Source of the DNA: Stichopus chloronotus
Lineage: Eukaryota > Echinodermata > Holothuroidea > Aspidochirotida > Stichopodidae
Length of the DNA: 64,000 nucleotides
NCBI GenBank assembly: GCA_021234535.1
Contig: CM037848.1
Coordinates: forward strand, 9,190,444-9,254,443
Direction: 5' to 3'
The position numbers were made by a program, and so were the translations under genes. This document shows, piece after piece, positions 1-12,239 of the stretch (position 1 is the stretch's first letter; the number at the start of each line of letters is the position of its first letter). Below the pieces are notes generated by a model that ran no database searches, was not told the origin of the DNA, and worked only from the letters and a program-made list of their open reading frames with translations.

Positions 1-362
1 TGTTTATGAGTTCGATATTAAGGTAAGGGCAGTTGTAAAAGGGGACATGTATGTGATATAGAGAATACTTCATATCAAATGTACACGATGTCGTTGTTGA
101 AACGCCACCGACGCTATTTTTTTTTCATAACCTATATGCCAGCAAACAGATATCCAGACGAGACAAAAGTAAAACATGTGAATAACATTCGTATTATCCA
201 CATATAGAATTGATTGGGAACTTCTCGAGTTTCATCAAATTTAACTTAATATAAATAAGTTTAAACTACTGCAAGTGTAAGAAAAATTGTTCGGTAAAAA
301 TGGAGTGTTACATGAAGTATTTTATTCAGCCCCCCCCCCCCCCACCTTATCTTAGTACTCAC

Positions 363-475
363 GGTTCTACTATCATTAATAGCATTGTACGCTGCCTCAG
401 CACGATCACCAAAGTCTTCGTGAGTGGGAGTGATTCCAGTATCTAAGACGTAGACATGAGCGCCGCTTCCGTCAT
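363..475 (-). CDS. S8 peptidase coding exon 4: catalytic aspartate
   Basis: Begins with two bases completing an Asn codon, then [20 protein letters not shown] with the catalytic Asp of S8 peptidases. Acceptor TCTAG, donor GTGAGT, phase 0 out. The gene continues leftwards out of the window. Confidence 0.92.
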
Positions 476-3400
476 CTAGATGGGAAAAAAGCGACCAATT
501 AACCAATTTGTAACTTCCAGCGGCATACAGTGTAGTAAATTACTGCTTGTCATGCATGCTATTTTGAAATAACGCTTCGTAAACACAATAGTTTTAGTCA
601 GGTAACGTAGAGATAGCAGAGGAAACTTCAGTTTTCTGACTCTTCTCCGAACCTGGGATTGAACGTAATTGACATTGAGAAACGGTTTACTTACTCATGG
701 GTTCATAACTTTCGTCGAGCGTTCTGTCGATCTGATCGATACGATCCAGACCCCAGGAAGCAATCTCTGCTTTCTTCATGATTCCATCTTGTTCAATGTA
801 CTCCACAGCATCGAGAGACCTGATCTGTGTACAGCGACGCCGACAAAATACATACATTCCTTATAAAGTAACGTGTTGCACGACATTACTCGCTCTGCGA
901 AACAGTATCTAACTTACTCTCTGTATGCTAGTGACCTGACCTATTCAACTAAACCCATGAATTGACCCCGGTAAGACGTAAAGTATTTTGAAGAAGTCCA
1001 CTGAAATCGCTAAGCACCACTGAAATTGGTTAAAATGTACATGTTAAGATAGGAAAATCACAAAAAATTGAATTCACTTGCCACAAAAACATACCTAATC
1101 ATTCACGTTAACTCACACATTTTCAACCCACTCAGTCGTAAACCGTATCTGTTAATATGTGAGAGTGACCCTTCGATTGTATAGCTCATGAAAACAGGCA
1201 ATACAAAAACAATCATTAGTACGGTGTTTGAAGTTTAACATCCACATTCTTGTTTGTGAAGAACATAAACCCCACAGTATATAGTAGAGATTGGTCAGAG
1301 GGACTGGATATGACTTTACCCCTTCTCATATGATCTGAGTGACAATTTGCCATGAGTTCCTACTTTCCGCCAGTGATCTCAGTCAAATCATTGGCGAGAA
1401 GTAAGAACCCACGGCAAATTGTGACTTGTGGATATGCTCTGCTCTTTGTTCGATACACTTCAACACAATTCCGCGGATATTCACGCGAACAAAAAAGAAA
1501 GAAAAATACGAAAGGCAAACGCCACTGTATGATTTTTTTTGTTGATTAATTTGACACCAGAAACAATGTTCAACTTTTTCAACCAAAGAGTTTGACCAAG
1601 ACCGTGGTGGCGAGGGCTATACTTTGGACGGCATGGATTCAGTGCAGTCCAAATCCTGCTGAAGTAACGATAAGTCAATTGTGGAATGTTACTGCTACTG
1701 CTAACAGCACATCAATAGCAAATAGGCGCCATAGTTAAGTGCAAGGAAAAGGAATTGGCACTACATGCATTTACAATGCATGGAAAAGTTCAGAGAATAT
1801 AAAGTTTCATAAAAGTAGAGGTTTCACACCAATGGAGGGGAACTACAAGTACGGAGGATCACCAGATGTGTTCAGCACAATTACGAGTTACAATTTGAAG
1901 AATTGCAAAGAATCAAAACTGTTCTAGTGCTGAAATTGCTCGAGAAATTTCCAGTGTGATCTGAAGGAATATGGGAAGTTCATCAGTTCAGCAATGGATT
2001 CAGAAAGGTGTTTATTCAGTAACCACAAACTTAAATTGATTCCTTTCCCCGTATCTTTTGATGGAAGAGGGAATATTTAATGTGTAAATGGATCATATCT
2101 TTGGATAAAAATGAGGCCATGTCTAACAAACATTATTTTGCTAAAAAATTAGAAAGTTCTATCAATTCACCACTGAGTCATACATCTCGGACAATCTGCC
2201 ATTACCTGTATTTTTTTTTTAAATTATTACTTCGGATTTTTTTCAAGCGGATACCGTAAGAAAAGTAACAGTCGACGAACGCATAAGTACATACATCCAC
2301 CCATATTTGTCTAATTGCGGCAAGATCAGATCGGTCATTCTTGTTGAGCTAGTACTTCCACTTCAAAGAATGCTCACTACCCACTCGCAACCACAAACAG
2401 TAATTCACAGCCAAAATGCAGACAGACATATCTTTATATATACAAGTTAACAAGACTTTTTATGCAGTAAATTGTAAATAAATTGTAACTTAACATAAGA
2501 TCAGTAGGGTGTGCAGGATTTCAGAGGTGGGAGGGGGGGGGGCACACCCTGTAACTCCCCCGACTGAAATGTATAGGAGTGTCACTACTTCGGTGCGTAT
2601 TAGGGGCCCTGGCGGGTTCCAGTGACAGAGTCCAGTCCAGCAACATAAGGTAATAAAAATGCCTAAAATTGGTTTTAGAGACCTTATTGATCAGGTTTCT
2701 TTCGTTTCAGATTTTGCGAAATACACGTCAATGACGTAGATTTCAGGTTATCTTCTATGCATGGTAGTCTGCAGTGTGTCATATACCTTGACAGGACTGT
2801 AAGTTAAACATCACGAGCCCAGCCATTTGGTGAAGAAGGCTGCTTGAGGTTTCATGAAATATGTGTATACTAGAGTAACATAGTCTAGCGTTGGTTTATA
2901 TTTTCCTTGGAATTTTAAGTTTAAATTTGGAAAACGAGAGAAGAGCAAGGAATGCTATAGTTACACTACAATAATGTATTAGTACATAGGTACTTATTAA
3001 AAGCTTACATAGATCAATATGTAATTGTCCCTGGCAGTTGGGTCCTATTGGACATATTACCTACGCCCACACTTCTCCTACAGTCACAATAGACGTACTG
3101 CATGACAAACACATGAGAGAACAGCAGCAACTGGGCTTTGAGGCAGGGGATGAAATTACCTCTAGGCCTACATAAACTGTGTACTCTACCTACATGTTAC
3201 TTGGTAAGATGGACAGGGCCTGCGCTGCCTACTAGTGCGGGTGGAAATACTGAAAACCTGGAGGTACGTTAATTTACAGCGCGCGTAGCGCGCATACAAC
3301 CTTTGGTTCTTATCAGAAAAATTTCATCTGGCCGGGAGAGCGAAAACTGGCCTCTGCGGCGGACTACATTCTTCATCGTGTCGACTAAGACTCCCCCACT

Positions 3401-4907
3401 GGGGTCAGCATCCCCAACGGGGGGAGAACGTTCCCCTGCCCTCACCTGACTCAACCCCTGCTGAGAGTCTTCAATCTTTTTCTCTTCCTCTTACTCTTAA
3501 ATCCCCCGACTACGTGATTTCCCCTACTGACTTAGGAGGTGGGGGCCCTGTGTCTCCCCCCCCCCCCCCTTTAAACACGTTACTTCTTAAGATACTCTTT
3601 TTGGTGTCGCTGCCGACCAGCCCCTGTGTTTCAATGGGACTGTTCCCTAGTCTTGCTAAAACCCTAGTATGAGTATGACACGCACCGTGCTTCTTTTGTA
3701 CAGCGCTGACTCCGCCCTGAGCTATTCCACCCCGATTTCTACTTCACACTAGTTGTATTGAACAGATCCTCGGATACATGCATAACTCGGTTGGGTACGG
3801 AGCTTGCGTGCAAACAGCTGAAGAACAGGTCGTTGTTAGATCTAGCAGCGTGATGGGTATGTTAAAAGCACTGGTGTGGAAACACCAAACTGGACGAGAA
3901 TTACAAACTTCTTGACCAACACTAACCATTCTCTCGTCCTCCAGGGTGCCAGAAATATCTTTCAGTTCTATACAGGGTTGATGAGATAATTAAAATGGAA
4001 TAATTCCACTCATTTAAAATTATCTCTTTGTCTCTGTTTGCAGCTGTTAGGCATAGTTCTGTACCTAAACCTAGGTGTGCAAAATGGCAACTAAAACAAA
4101 ATAAACAAAGAGCCCCGAGGAAATGGTCTATTCAGTGCATCATGTTCCAAATGATGTAACAATTATCTTTGCATCAATCATTCAACTTTTTTGTATCTAG
4201 GGGTTGTTATTGAGACTCACCCCGGAATATTGCAAACGAAAAGCGTGATGAAGAATTACACTACTTCGAGAGACAAACTGGTATTTCTTAGATGCATTCC
4301 CACGTTCTTCTTCTTGCGAGACAGCGCATCCTTTAACTTACCATAGAGACTAAACCGTCTGTCAGTCGAGCAGAGAAACCCTTGAACACATGCTCAAACG
4401 TAGCTCTGATCTCTACTCTGCTGTCAAATATTTCGCGCAACCTGACCTTGTCGATGACGTTCTTTAAGTCAGCATCTCCCTGTAAAGTAGATTTTGTCTG
4501 TCATAGTTAGATGAAATGACGTCATCGAGTGGTATATTAATTATAACATTTTAATTTAGTGGGAAGTTGAATTTTCGAATGATAGACGCTAATTTATATC
4601 TACATCAAAATGGCTTCCTATCGGTAACTTTCTGATGGAAAGTTATTGCTGCATTATCCTCCGCTGTTGAAACAGCGATAAGATAACACATGGGATTATG
4701 TGTCAATTGGTAAAATAAAGACAAGATGTTGTGTTACTGCTTTCTTACATACATTTACAGTCTGCGTGGCCATCACTTTCTTTAAAGCAAATTAAAGTTC
4801 ACCTTCAGTTTCACAATGTATTGCCCAGCAATAGGCTCCTGGACTTTCAACAATGGGGCAAACGCCGTGGCGGCTCCAACCAGCATACACAGTAAGAAAA
4901 GTTTCAT
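363..4907 (-). CDS. Secreted subtilisin/proteinase-K-like serine peptidase (family S8), 5' part only
   Basis: Four minus-strand exons (4803-4907, 4342-4479, 695-824, 363-475) join in frame through GT..AG junctions into 162 residues. Residues 1-17 are a signal peptide ([17 protein letters not shown]). Residues 18 to about 102 resemble the I9 inhibitor propeptide: GQYIVKLK near the start, [10 protein letters not shown], then [11 protein letters not shown]. The mature part begins near SWGLDRIDQ (about 104-112) and reaches the S8 motif HVYVLDTGI, with Asp136 as the expected catalytic aspartate. In this family the zymogen is secreted and removes its own propeptide; targets are usually extracellular proteins, but the substrate here is unknown. 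Exons for the His (GHGTH-type) and Ser (GTSMA-type) motifs are not in the window and should lie left of base 1. Start ATG at 4907 was chosen because it gives the signal peptide. No stop or frameshift was seen. Confidence 0.9.
695..824 (-). CDS. S8 peptidase coding exon 3: propeptide end and mature N-terminus
   Basis: 43 codons plus one base. It carries VEYIEQDG, the usual end of the propeptide, then SWGLDRIDQ, the usual start of the mature enzyme. Donor GTAAGT, phase 1. Confidence 0.9.
825..4341 (-). other. Intron between S8 exons 2 and 3
   Basis: No exon, RNA gene or recognisable transposon protein was seen. The intron holds poly-G/C runs (about 2526-2541 and 3557-3569) and is otherwise AT-rich. 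Confidence 0.6.
4342..4479 (-). CDS. S8 peptidase coding exon 2: I9 propeptide core
   Basis: 46 codons, phase 0 to 0. It encodes the propeptide helix and [11 protein letters not shown] strand typical of I9 domains. Acceptor CTTTACAG, donor GTAAGT. Confidence 0.9.
4803..4907 (-). CDS. S8 peptidase coding exon 1: signal peptide and start of propeptide
   Basis: 35 codons, phase 0 out. The acceptor TTACTTCCAG lies 8 bases before the ATG, so the start codon is in an internal exon and an upstream non-coding exon is required. The donor is GTGAAC. Confidence 0.9.
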
Positions 4908-5351
4908 GATGGCTTCTGGAAGTAACAATACGTAAAATATTTCGTTTAGAGATTATATATAGTTGTAAGATTTCCAAAGTAAAAGAAGGAAGTAAGATCT
5001 TATATTTAGAAGACTGGTATTATCATCATTATTGTAATACTATCCTTCCTGCATAGATATCGGGGCATTTGCATAATTTAAACTTTCTAAAAATAGCAAG
5101 AGGAAGAAGGTACCTCTGCGTTACGACATGTGGCAGGGAGGGCCTGTGAATGAGAACGACAACGTAAAATACGAGAATAGGTTCTCTGCGTTTCTTCAAT
5201 GTGTTTACAATATACACGACAAATGGGCTGCGGTACCGTCAAGTACCATATGTTCCGACACCTCTATGTATTCCGACATACTTATATTCCGACAGCAACG
5301 ACTTAGACCTTCTCTGTCCAATGGAAAAGGAGGACTGTTTGGTATTCAAAA

Positions 5352-5398
5352 CCAATGGTATCACAAGCTCAATTTTATGAGCTTCCTCATACCATTGG
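5352..5398. repeat. Interrupted hairpin inside the fold-back element
   Basis: CCAATGGTAT pairs with ATACCATTGG, and inside that AAGCTCA pairs with TGAGCTT, leaving a short loop and a small asymmetric bulge. Confidence 0.75.
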
Positions 5399-5470
5399 CA
5401 CAAATATTTACAAATTAACAAATTACGTATATATGGGATAATATTTCAGCCTGCTTTGTGTCGCTGTTAA

Positions 5471-5506
5471 CACTAAAGTTTTGTTAACCACTAAAGTTTT
5501 GTTAAC
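5471..5506. repeat. 18-bp direct tandem duplication
   Basis: CACTAAAGTTTTGTTAAC occurs twice in immediate succession with no mismatch. Confidence 0.9.
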
Positions 5507-5612
5507 CATGTTATTTTTTTTTAAACTTGAAGAAAGCCCTGCATGATGTAATCATGGCATCGTAAATACAATGAGCTCCACAGCTGTTGTAATGGATGTG
5601 TAGCAATATAAG

Positions 5613-5820
5613 TGTCGGAACATAGGGGTGTCAGAACATAGGGGTGTCAGAACATAGGGGTGTCAGAACATAGGGGTGTCAGAACATAGGGGTGTCAGAA
5701 CATAGGGGTGTCAGAACATAGGGGTGTCAGAACATAGGGGTGTCAGAACATAGGGGTGTCAGAACATAGGGGTGTCAGAACATAGGGGTGTCAGAACATA
5801 GGGGTGTCAGAACATAGGGC
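5613..5820. repeat. 16-bp minisatellite, 13 copies
   Basis: The unit TGTCAGAACATAGGGG repeats 13 times over 208 bp with almost no divergence. Only the first copy has G for A in CAGAA, and the last ends in C. The near identity means recent expansion. The first, variant copy matches the complement of the left arm best, so it is probably the ancestral unit. Confidence 0.95.
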
Positions 5821-6219
5821 TGTAACCGCGGTCCTCCGGTCGGCGCGTGACATTTCCTAACGCAGACCGCAGGACATCGCTACTTCAGACTTGCTCTACG
5901 TTTCATAGTGATAGTGTACTGTGGAATCCTATCGTATTGCAAGGCATATTCACGTACAAGTTCATTTGAAATTTATTCTTTCGTTGTAAAAATCAGCGAC
6001 TTGACCATACATTAGTTCTATTAGACAAAACAAACATAGAACCAACTTCACCCCGAAATGCATCCTCCAACGCCCCCCCCCCCCCCCGAAACGAAAGAGA
6101 AATAATTTTTTTGAATTAAAAAAATTAACAACCCTTTCACCAAATGTTGAATCAGATCAAACAATTGAAAACTTTCAATGAAGTAAAGATTGTCTTTTAC
6201 GCGACCAGTGTTCGACGAT

Positions 6220-7015
6220 GTTTACCTTTCCCCTATAAACCCCATACGTAAAGGTAGTAGTTGAGGAAACTTTAAAAGTGACAAAATTTCCCTTCAATGC
6301 ATGCGACTGACAATGTGATAACTGTATCTGACGTCTTTCCTTGACTGGCAGGCGGAAACTATCCTATTGCTAAAACGATCTGGAATCTTGAAATAACAAA
6401 GAGTAGCGAAAATAAAAACTACTTTCGAGTTAAGGTTGACATTTGGTACTTTCGAGGTGTCACGAGAACTCTCCCCTTCATTAGATCTCGCCAGTGCGCA
6501 TACTTAACAAGTGAAGTATTTTTTTAAGTTTTTTTTTTAACTCTTGAGTAACAAAGTGATCAAAAAGCATATCTAATACGAACTCTGTGCGACATCCTAA
6601 GCTGCAAAATTAGGAACATTATCGACAATTAGAACTTCTTTACAGTTTGGGTTAAAACTTGTCACAGACGAGCTGCTACATGAACTCTCCCCTATATAAG
6701 GTTTCGGCAATGCGTCTATTGAACAGGGAAGAATTTTTGCGTAAGTAACGAAATGATAAAGTAGGCATGTCTAGTACGAGTCCGGGTGCTGTGCAATATT
6801 AACCTTAATTACGAAAGTTCGAACATTAGCGACGATTAAAACTACTTCAGAGTTTGGGTTGAAATTTCATACTAACAAGCTGTTACATGTATGCTCCCCT
6901 ATAGCAGGTCTCTCCATGTCGTCTATTGAACAGGTAATATAAATTTGAAAGTATCAAAATGGTACAATAGGCATGTTTAACAAGACTCACGAGCACCGTG
7001 CAAAATCCTAAGGTG
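6220..7015. repeat. Diverged tandem repeats of about 210 bp
   Basis: At least three units share, in order: AGTTTGGGTT-like, GAGCTGCTACATG-like, ACTCTCCCCTAT-like, GTCTATTGAACAGG-like and a GGCATGT(C/T)TA-like block. Anchors lie near 6425, 6641 and 6850. A weaker fourth copy may start near 6220. Divergence is substantial, so the array is old compared with the 16-bp minisatellite beside it. No coding capacity. Confidence 0.7.
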
Positions 7016-8700
7016 AGAATGGACAGAAGGGCTTTACTCTAATATCATACCTTGTATATGCACTCTAATGTTCTAAAAATACAGTCAATTCTCCTAGCAG
7101 GTACAGTATTAACCACGAATGAATTAACACCATTACACAGTGAAAACTGCTCTGAGTTGGTAACTTGTAACACAGCCAGGTTACCGGTAAGAAAATTTAA
7201 CATGCTAGCTCTGTTGCTATACTTCATGGGAGTGGTACATAAAGCGCCTGTCACGTAACAAATGCAAGTAATATGGAGATTAGGACTATTTTTGTCGATG
7301 TCCGAAAGTTAAGAAATAAATCAGAACACAAGTCAGGGTTCCTATTAATTTGAATCTGTCTATTGAGATAATACATAGAATAACTCACGAATTATCAGCG
7401 TTGCACATAGAAGGATTAAGCCCTACCATGTGAAGTGTGAGGGTATAAGTTCCCACTTCTCATTTCTGAATCTGATTACCATAATATAATTTGCAAGTGC
7501 AATTTACATCCGCCTTAAGAGAAATACGATCTTTCACAGAGAAATTCAATTTCACCTCATCAAAAGTGTGTTTCTTTTACAATATTTCACTTGCAGGGAA
7601 ATTCAGTTTGTATTCAGAGAGTTTCACTGTGGATAAGTTTCTCTAACTTAATATAGGTAGTAAAATTCTAGTTAATATATTTAATAGATGAAGTGGAAAT
7701 GTAATTTATTTTAGAGTCAAGGTTAGGTATTATTAAACTAATAAATTTGAGTTCAAATATGAAGCTTTCACGTGAAATACAGCTAGGGTTGAAGAATTGT
7801 CTAATACAATCTTGGAAAGTAATGAGAAATATCGCCCTCTGAATTTTACTTGAGATCAGGAAGCATTTTCACCGAAAATATTTAGTTATAACAAAAATAT
7901 TGACAGTAGTCGTCTAGCTGTCATGAAAGATCGTTGTAGTTACAGATCACTATAAACCAATGACTGATAGCAAAGAGACAACTTCAAAATGATATTTCGA
8001 AGAGCTGCCAGAATGAACAATACAATACAATTTCGTCCAACTTGACGAACGTAACATTACAAAAATGCACTTTGTTCAGATTGAATTAATGAAGTTTTCA
8101 AAAGGCTACAATGGTATCTCTGATCAACGCAATGTATAGTACATGACATTTCTAAGCTTCATTGTATTATGAATTGTGACAACGATGTTGTGATTGCAAC
8201 TATTATCTATATTTTTAAGAGGGTAGACGAATGAATACTTGCATCTCAATTTCGCAATATTTTGTATTCATGTCTCAGGTGATTTTCCAGGGAAAACGCG
8301 ATGGCAAATTGACACAGTTGAAGACAATTGATTTCAGTCACACCATTTAAATATGAGGAAGTACCATTAGAAAAGTTCGAGATAGTGGAAGCAGTGAAAT
8401 GAATTGACATTCTACATACATAAAGCACTGTCTGCAGAATATGCAGATACATATACTTTATTCATTTTGCACAGTTTCTCCACATTTAGTATTAGGTATG
8501 ACAACGTACAGCAATATGTGTTCCGAAGATAAAAAGAAATATTGGTGGTTATAATTAAAGATGAGATCAAATTTCTGAAAGATTCAGGGAAAATGATGCA
8601 GCAGACTGACTATAAAAAAAACAGAACAAAAAAAAAAGAATAATGAGAGAGAGGAGAGACAGACAGTTGAAAAAATAAAACTAATACTGTCAAAACTCAC
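7016..8700. other. Remainder of candidate S8 intron 1
   Basis: AT-rich sequence. Short open frames on both strands (for example 7045-7258) overlap each other and have no recognisable motif. I see no gene or named repeat here. Confidence 0.5.
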
Positions 8701-8747
8701 CAAACCTGCTTTCAAAGTGTCTTCAGCTTCTATTCCATGAAGATTGG
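8701..8747 (-). other. Candidate non-coding first exon of the S8 peptidase gene
   Basis: Coding exon 1 has an acceptor 8 bases before its ATG, so the transcript needs an upstream leader. Here a clear donor (GTTTG then GTGAGT) lies about 76 bp downstream of a TATA box on the same strand. The 5' end is estimated as about 30 bp from the TATA box. The segment holds an ATG directly followed by GAA and a stop (8738-8730), a possible two-codon upstream ORF. RNA data would be needed to confirm the join across a 3.8-kb intron. Confidence 0.5.
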
Positions 8748-8770
8748 CTGTTCAGGACTTCAAACAGGTT

Positions 8771-8778
8771 CTTTTATA
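8771..8778 (-). promoter_or_regulatory. TATA box of candidate S8 peptidase promoter
   Basis: The minus strand reads CTATAAAAG, a near-consensus TATA box, about 30 bp upstream of a short segment ending in a strong splice donor at 8701. TATA promoters fit highly expressed secreted digestive or coelomic enzymes, but expression is not shown here. Confidence 0.5.
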
Positions 8779-8779
8779 G

Positions 8780-10220
8780 GCACTTTAGATCAATCAAGTG
8801 CATGCGTTCTCATCATGACAATCACGTGTTTAATCATACTGCCTTTCTGACACCAAATAAGTTCTTATGTAAACATTCGGTAACTCATCAGCAACTCATC
8901 AGAAGATCAGTTTTACTACCTACATATATGCATCACTAAATATATGTTCTAACTGAAGTGTTCGCCTGACGGTTTATCTGTTGGTGACCGACTTTTGGTG
9001 GGGGCGGATGAGGAGGGATTTTAACTTGCTACAATTGTGAGGATGTGACAGTACAAATTGTCACAATCTGAGAAATGTATGGCTGAAAGAACGACTAACA
9101 CTTGTTGACATTTAACGGCAGTCTGTACATTACCGGCAGTGTTGCATTTTGTTTTTGTAAGGCATACAAAACAGCACGTTATTGAATTTTTAGTGGCCAC
9201 ACATACATTTGGACACATAGCTGTTTACAAGTGAGTGATAAGTACACACAAAATTCGGTTTGTTATTCATTATAATGATGTAGAAAATCTGTTACACACG
9301 TAAAACACAACCACATTACCATATTACATGTCATGGTTGCTATTATTTATGATTATCAATAGATGTTCAATACAGCTGTTTTGATAATCAATCGTGATGT
9401 GGATTAATTAAGTACGAGTTTCGACCCCTCCCCCATATGTAAAATATCGTTGTAACATAGCTTACTGCAACAAGTTGATTCCACCTTTTTTTTTTTAATG
9501 TACTACAAGTAAAATGAAAATAAATACTAAGACAAGTAAACACACAACTTCTATAATCACTAGCTTTGGCTCACACTGCTGAAGAGGGGATCTTATTGCT
9601 CGTAACCAATGCAGGTACATACGCGGTCGATCAAACTTTATCACATGCAAAAGGGAATCATAGGATTGGTGTAGTACGTAATTTATGCCTAAAAAATTCC
9701 CATTTTGTTATGGACTTCTAGACGTTGACACTAATTTTCATCATTGTCGATATTTAATTTTCTTCAGTTCTCTGGTTTCGCATCAAATTCATTGACCCTT
9801 TCATACGTCCACCTCATAAGAATGACGTATTGGAAAGCTTTTCTGCCACCTTCAGAATATTAATGAAATTGTAGAAGGGAAACATAACAGAATGCATTAA
9901 CAAATAGATACTCTTGTTTGTAAATTCCTTGCTTTCTGGCTGAATCAAAAAGACATATGTGTCAGGGTGCAAGTCTTTACATTAAACATTACAGTTTAAA
10001 GTTCAGTACAGCCACTTTAAATCCTACACCAATAACTTGCTCAAGATATTGATGTTTGAAGACAAAATAGCTGTGAGCAAGAAAGATTCAGAAGGATCAC
10101 GACAGTTACTAAAATCTCAGTCTCATAATACCATCAAATTATAGCAAAATCTGGTTGTTCTCTGACATTCAAGTACGTATCTTACATTAAACTTTAACAT
10201 CAATAAAAAACTAAGATGAG
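8780..10220. other. Intergenic, nothing recognised
   Basis: Lies upstream of the candidate S8 promoter. AT-rich, with short homopolymers only. No exon-like segment, RNA gene or clear repeat was seen. Confidence 0.5.
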
Positions 10221-10221
10221 A

Positions 10222-10465
10222 TTTATTGTAACTTGACCTTGAAAATGTGTGGAACTTCAGGTCGCGTCTCTGAAACTGTCTTATTTCTTTCAAGACAGTT
10301 CATATTAATATATAAAGAATTACAAGGGACATTTTAGGAGTAGCCCTATATGACATCACATATTTCTCATAATGAAATGTACTGGTACCATGGTGTTACA
10401 GATATTTCTTTCAAAGTCCATAACTTCTAAAGTGAACATGTTATTGAGAAATGTTTTCATCATAA
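10222..10465. repeat. Dispersed repeat, copy 1 of about 240-bp family
   Basis: Shares with 27640-27895 and 29036-29285 an opening CTTGA/CCTTGAAA block and a closing block. The closing block reads ATATTTCTTT..., then TCC(A/G)TAACTTCTAAAG, then a GAACAT.(C)TATTGAG-like end. The copies are clearly diverged. No coding capacity, class unknown. Confidence 0.55.
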
Positions 10466-10652
10466 AAAGAAAAACAACTTTATTTGTACCCAACTTTTTT
10501 TAATCTATTACATGTTTAAATTCTTTGTACATGCTATAGAGGCTGCGAAATGTTGTGTTAATATTTGAGTCAACATCTGACCATATGAACATCGTAATAA
10601 TACCATTGGTAGTGACCATTTTAATATTTAAGGAAATGGTAGTACGAAATAC

Positions 10653-10723
10653 ATGGATGGTGATGATGGTGATGACGATAACGATGATGATAATGATGAT
10701 GATGATGATATTGATGATGATAT

Positions 10724-10775
<52 letters not shown>

Positions 10776-10866
10776 GATGAAGGTGATGATGATACTGATG
10801 ATATTGAAGATGACCATGATGATGGTAGTGAAATGATAGTAATGAAAGTGATGATAGTAATGATAA
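10653..10866. repeat. GAT/ATG trinucleotide microsatellite
   Basis: Imperfect (GAT)n with scattered variants and a pure core at about 10727-10771. It gives false open frames in all phases (poly-Asp, poly-Met, poly-Ser, poly-Ile) that are not genes. Confidence 0.95.
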
Positions 10867-11104
10867 TATAGGTAGGAAATGTTGTGGGGCAGCAGGTGAT
10901 TGTTATCATTGATAACTCAGCGACAGTCTTGATGAGACAAGCATGAAAATAAAATGCATGCTGGAAGCTGTTGGAATTTTGCTCTCTTTGATTTTTAGCA
11001 CCTGCTCTCTCAAGAACATTCTTGTGTGGAAAGTTTTAGTGAATATTTTTACCCGTGTTGATTGAGGGCACTCCAAAGAAGAATTTTAATACCATCTACC
11101 ATAT

Positions 11105-11995
11105 AACATGTATATCCATAATTGCACAAGGTCTTTACAACCAATGAAATGATGTCAAATCGTCGTCATGATGCAATACACAAGAGAGGAGTATCACAAC
11201 TACCTCTATATCATGTGCATTGTATTGCATCATACTAAGTTGGTCTGAAGGTAGTACTTCGCTTATGCAATTGCGCAATTGCTCGGGCAGTTGCACCTAG
11301 TCCTCACAAAATTTCTGTACGGTTCTAAAATCTTGTCTCGAGAATACCCTTTTCTGCATGATAGAACATGAGGTGATATCGAGTTATACCATAATGGTTA
11401 GAGTTTGTTCCTTCGAAAACGTATCTTGTATAATATCAAGCGAGGACTGGCTGGCAATTGTTTATGTAGCATGAATATTTATAATTACACGAGGTTTACA
11501 CAACCAATGAAACGTCGGAAGGTCGTTGTCATGATGCAGTACAAAGGGGAGTATTACAAATGCTTCTATATCAGTACTTACGGTTGCACACGTGTGTATT
11601 GTATTTCAGCACACCAAATTTGGTTTGAAGGAGCACTTTGCTGACGCGATGGCTCGTGCAATTGTTTATATAGCATGAATATTTATAATGACACGAGTTA
11701 TACACAACCAATGAAATGTTGTAAAATAGTCGTCATGATGCAATACAAGGAGAAAGTATTACAACAGATCAGCCTTTAAAGTTGTACACGTGTGCATTTT
11801 ACTCCAGCATAGCCAAATTTGGTCTGGTGGAATACTTCGCTGGCGAGGTGGCTTGTGGAAATGTTTATACAACATGAATATTCATGATTGTATGAGATTA
11901 ACACAACCAATAAAAATTTGCAAAAAAGTCGTTATGATGTTACACAAGGGGAGGGTATTAACTGCATCATCACCATCAGTGCTTGGCGTTGTATA
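11105..11995. repeat. Array of about 200-bp diverged repeats
   Basis: Four successive units begin with CATGAATATT(T/C)AT-like sequence, followed by ACACAACCAAT(G/A)AA, then GTCGTCATGATG-like, GGGGAGTATTAC-like and CACGTGTGCATTTTA-like blocks and CAAATTTGGTCTG. They start near 11108, 11470, 11675 and 11873. The same repeat recurs at 21270-21790, so it is a family and not a local accident. Short open frames here (11405-11644, 11790-11996) are repeat sequence. Confidence 0.75.
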
Positions 11996-12239
11996 AATGT
12001 TTATTGCATGCCTTCAGTCTGAAGCGTTACTTTTCCGACAGTTTTCATGCGTGTGTACATTAACATTTTCATTTCTACTTAGCAGCATGCAAGATAAAAA
12101 AAAAACCAATGATTGTTGTCAGTTTGGTGTCCACCAATGATTGTGTCAAAATCGTGTCCGTGTAGAGGGAGTTAAGTTAAACGTACTTCATTTACTGAAT
12201 GCTGTTAGGGTGCTTATTCCCCTCATATAGAGTATAAAC

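Larger units (their letters stand above)
5250..5820. mobile_element. Fold-back / MITE-like element with minisatellite in one arm
   Basis: The left end (5250-5290) contains TGTTCCGACACCTCTA followed by two degenerate versions. The right end is a run of the reverse-complement motif, starting at 5613. The two ends are therefore imperfect inverted repeats, and the right arm has been amplified. A long hairpin sits between them (5352-5398). No transposase is encoded. It lies in intron 1 of the S8 gene. Which transposon superfamily it belongs to cannot be told; target-site duplications are not clear. Confidence 0.5.

Noticed and set aside
10500..10909. Poly-Asp, poly-Ser and poly-Met/Ile open frames
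   Set aside because: Produced by the GAT microsatellite on both strands.
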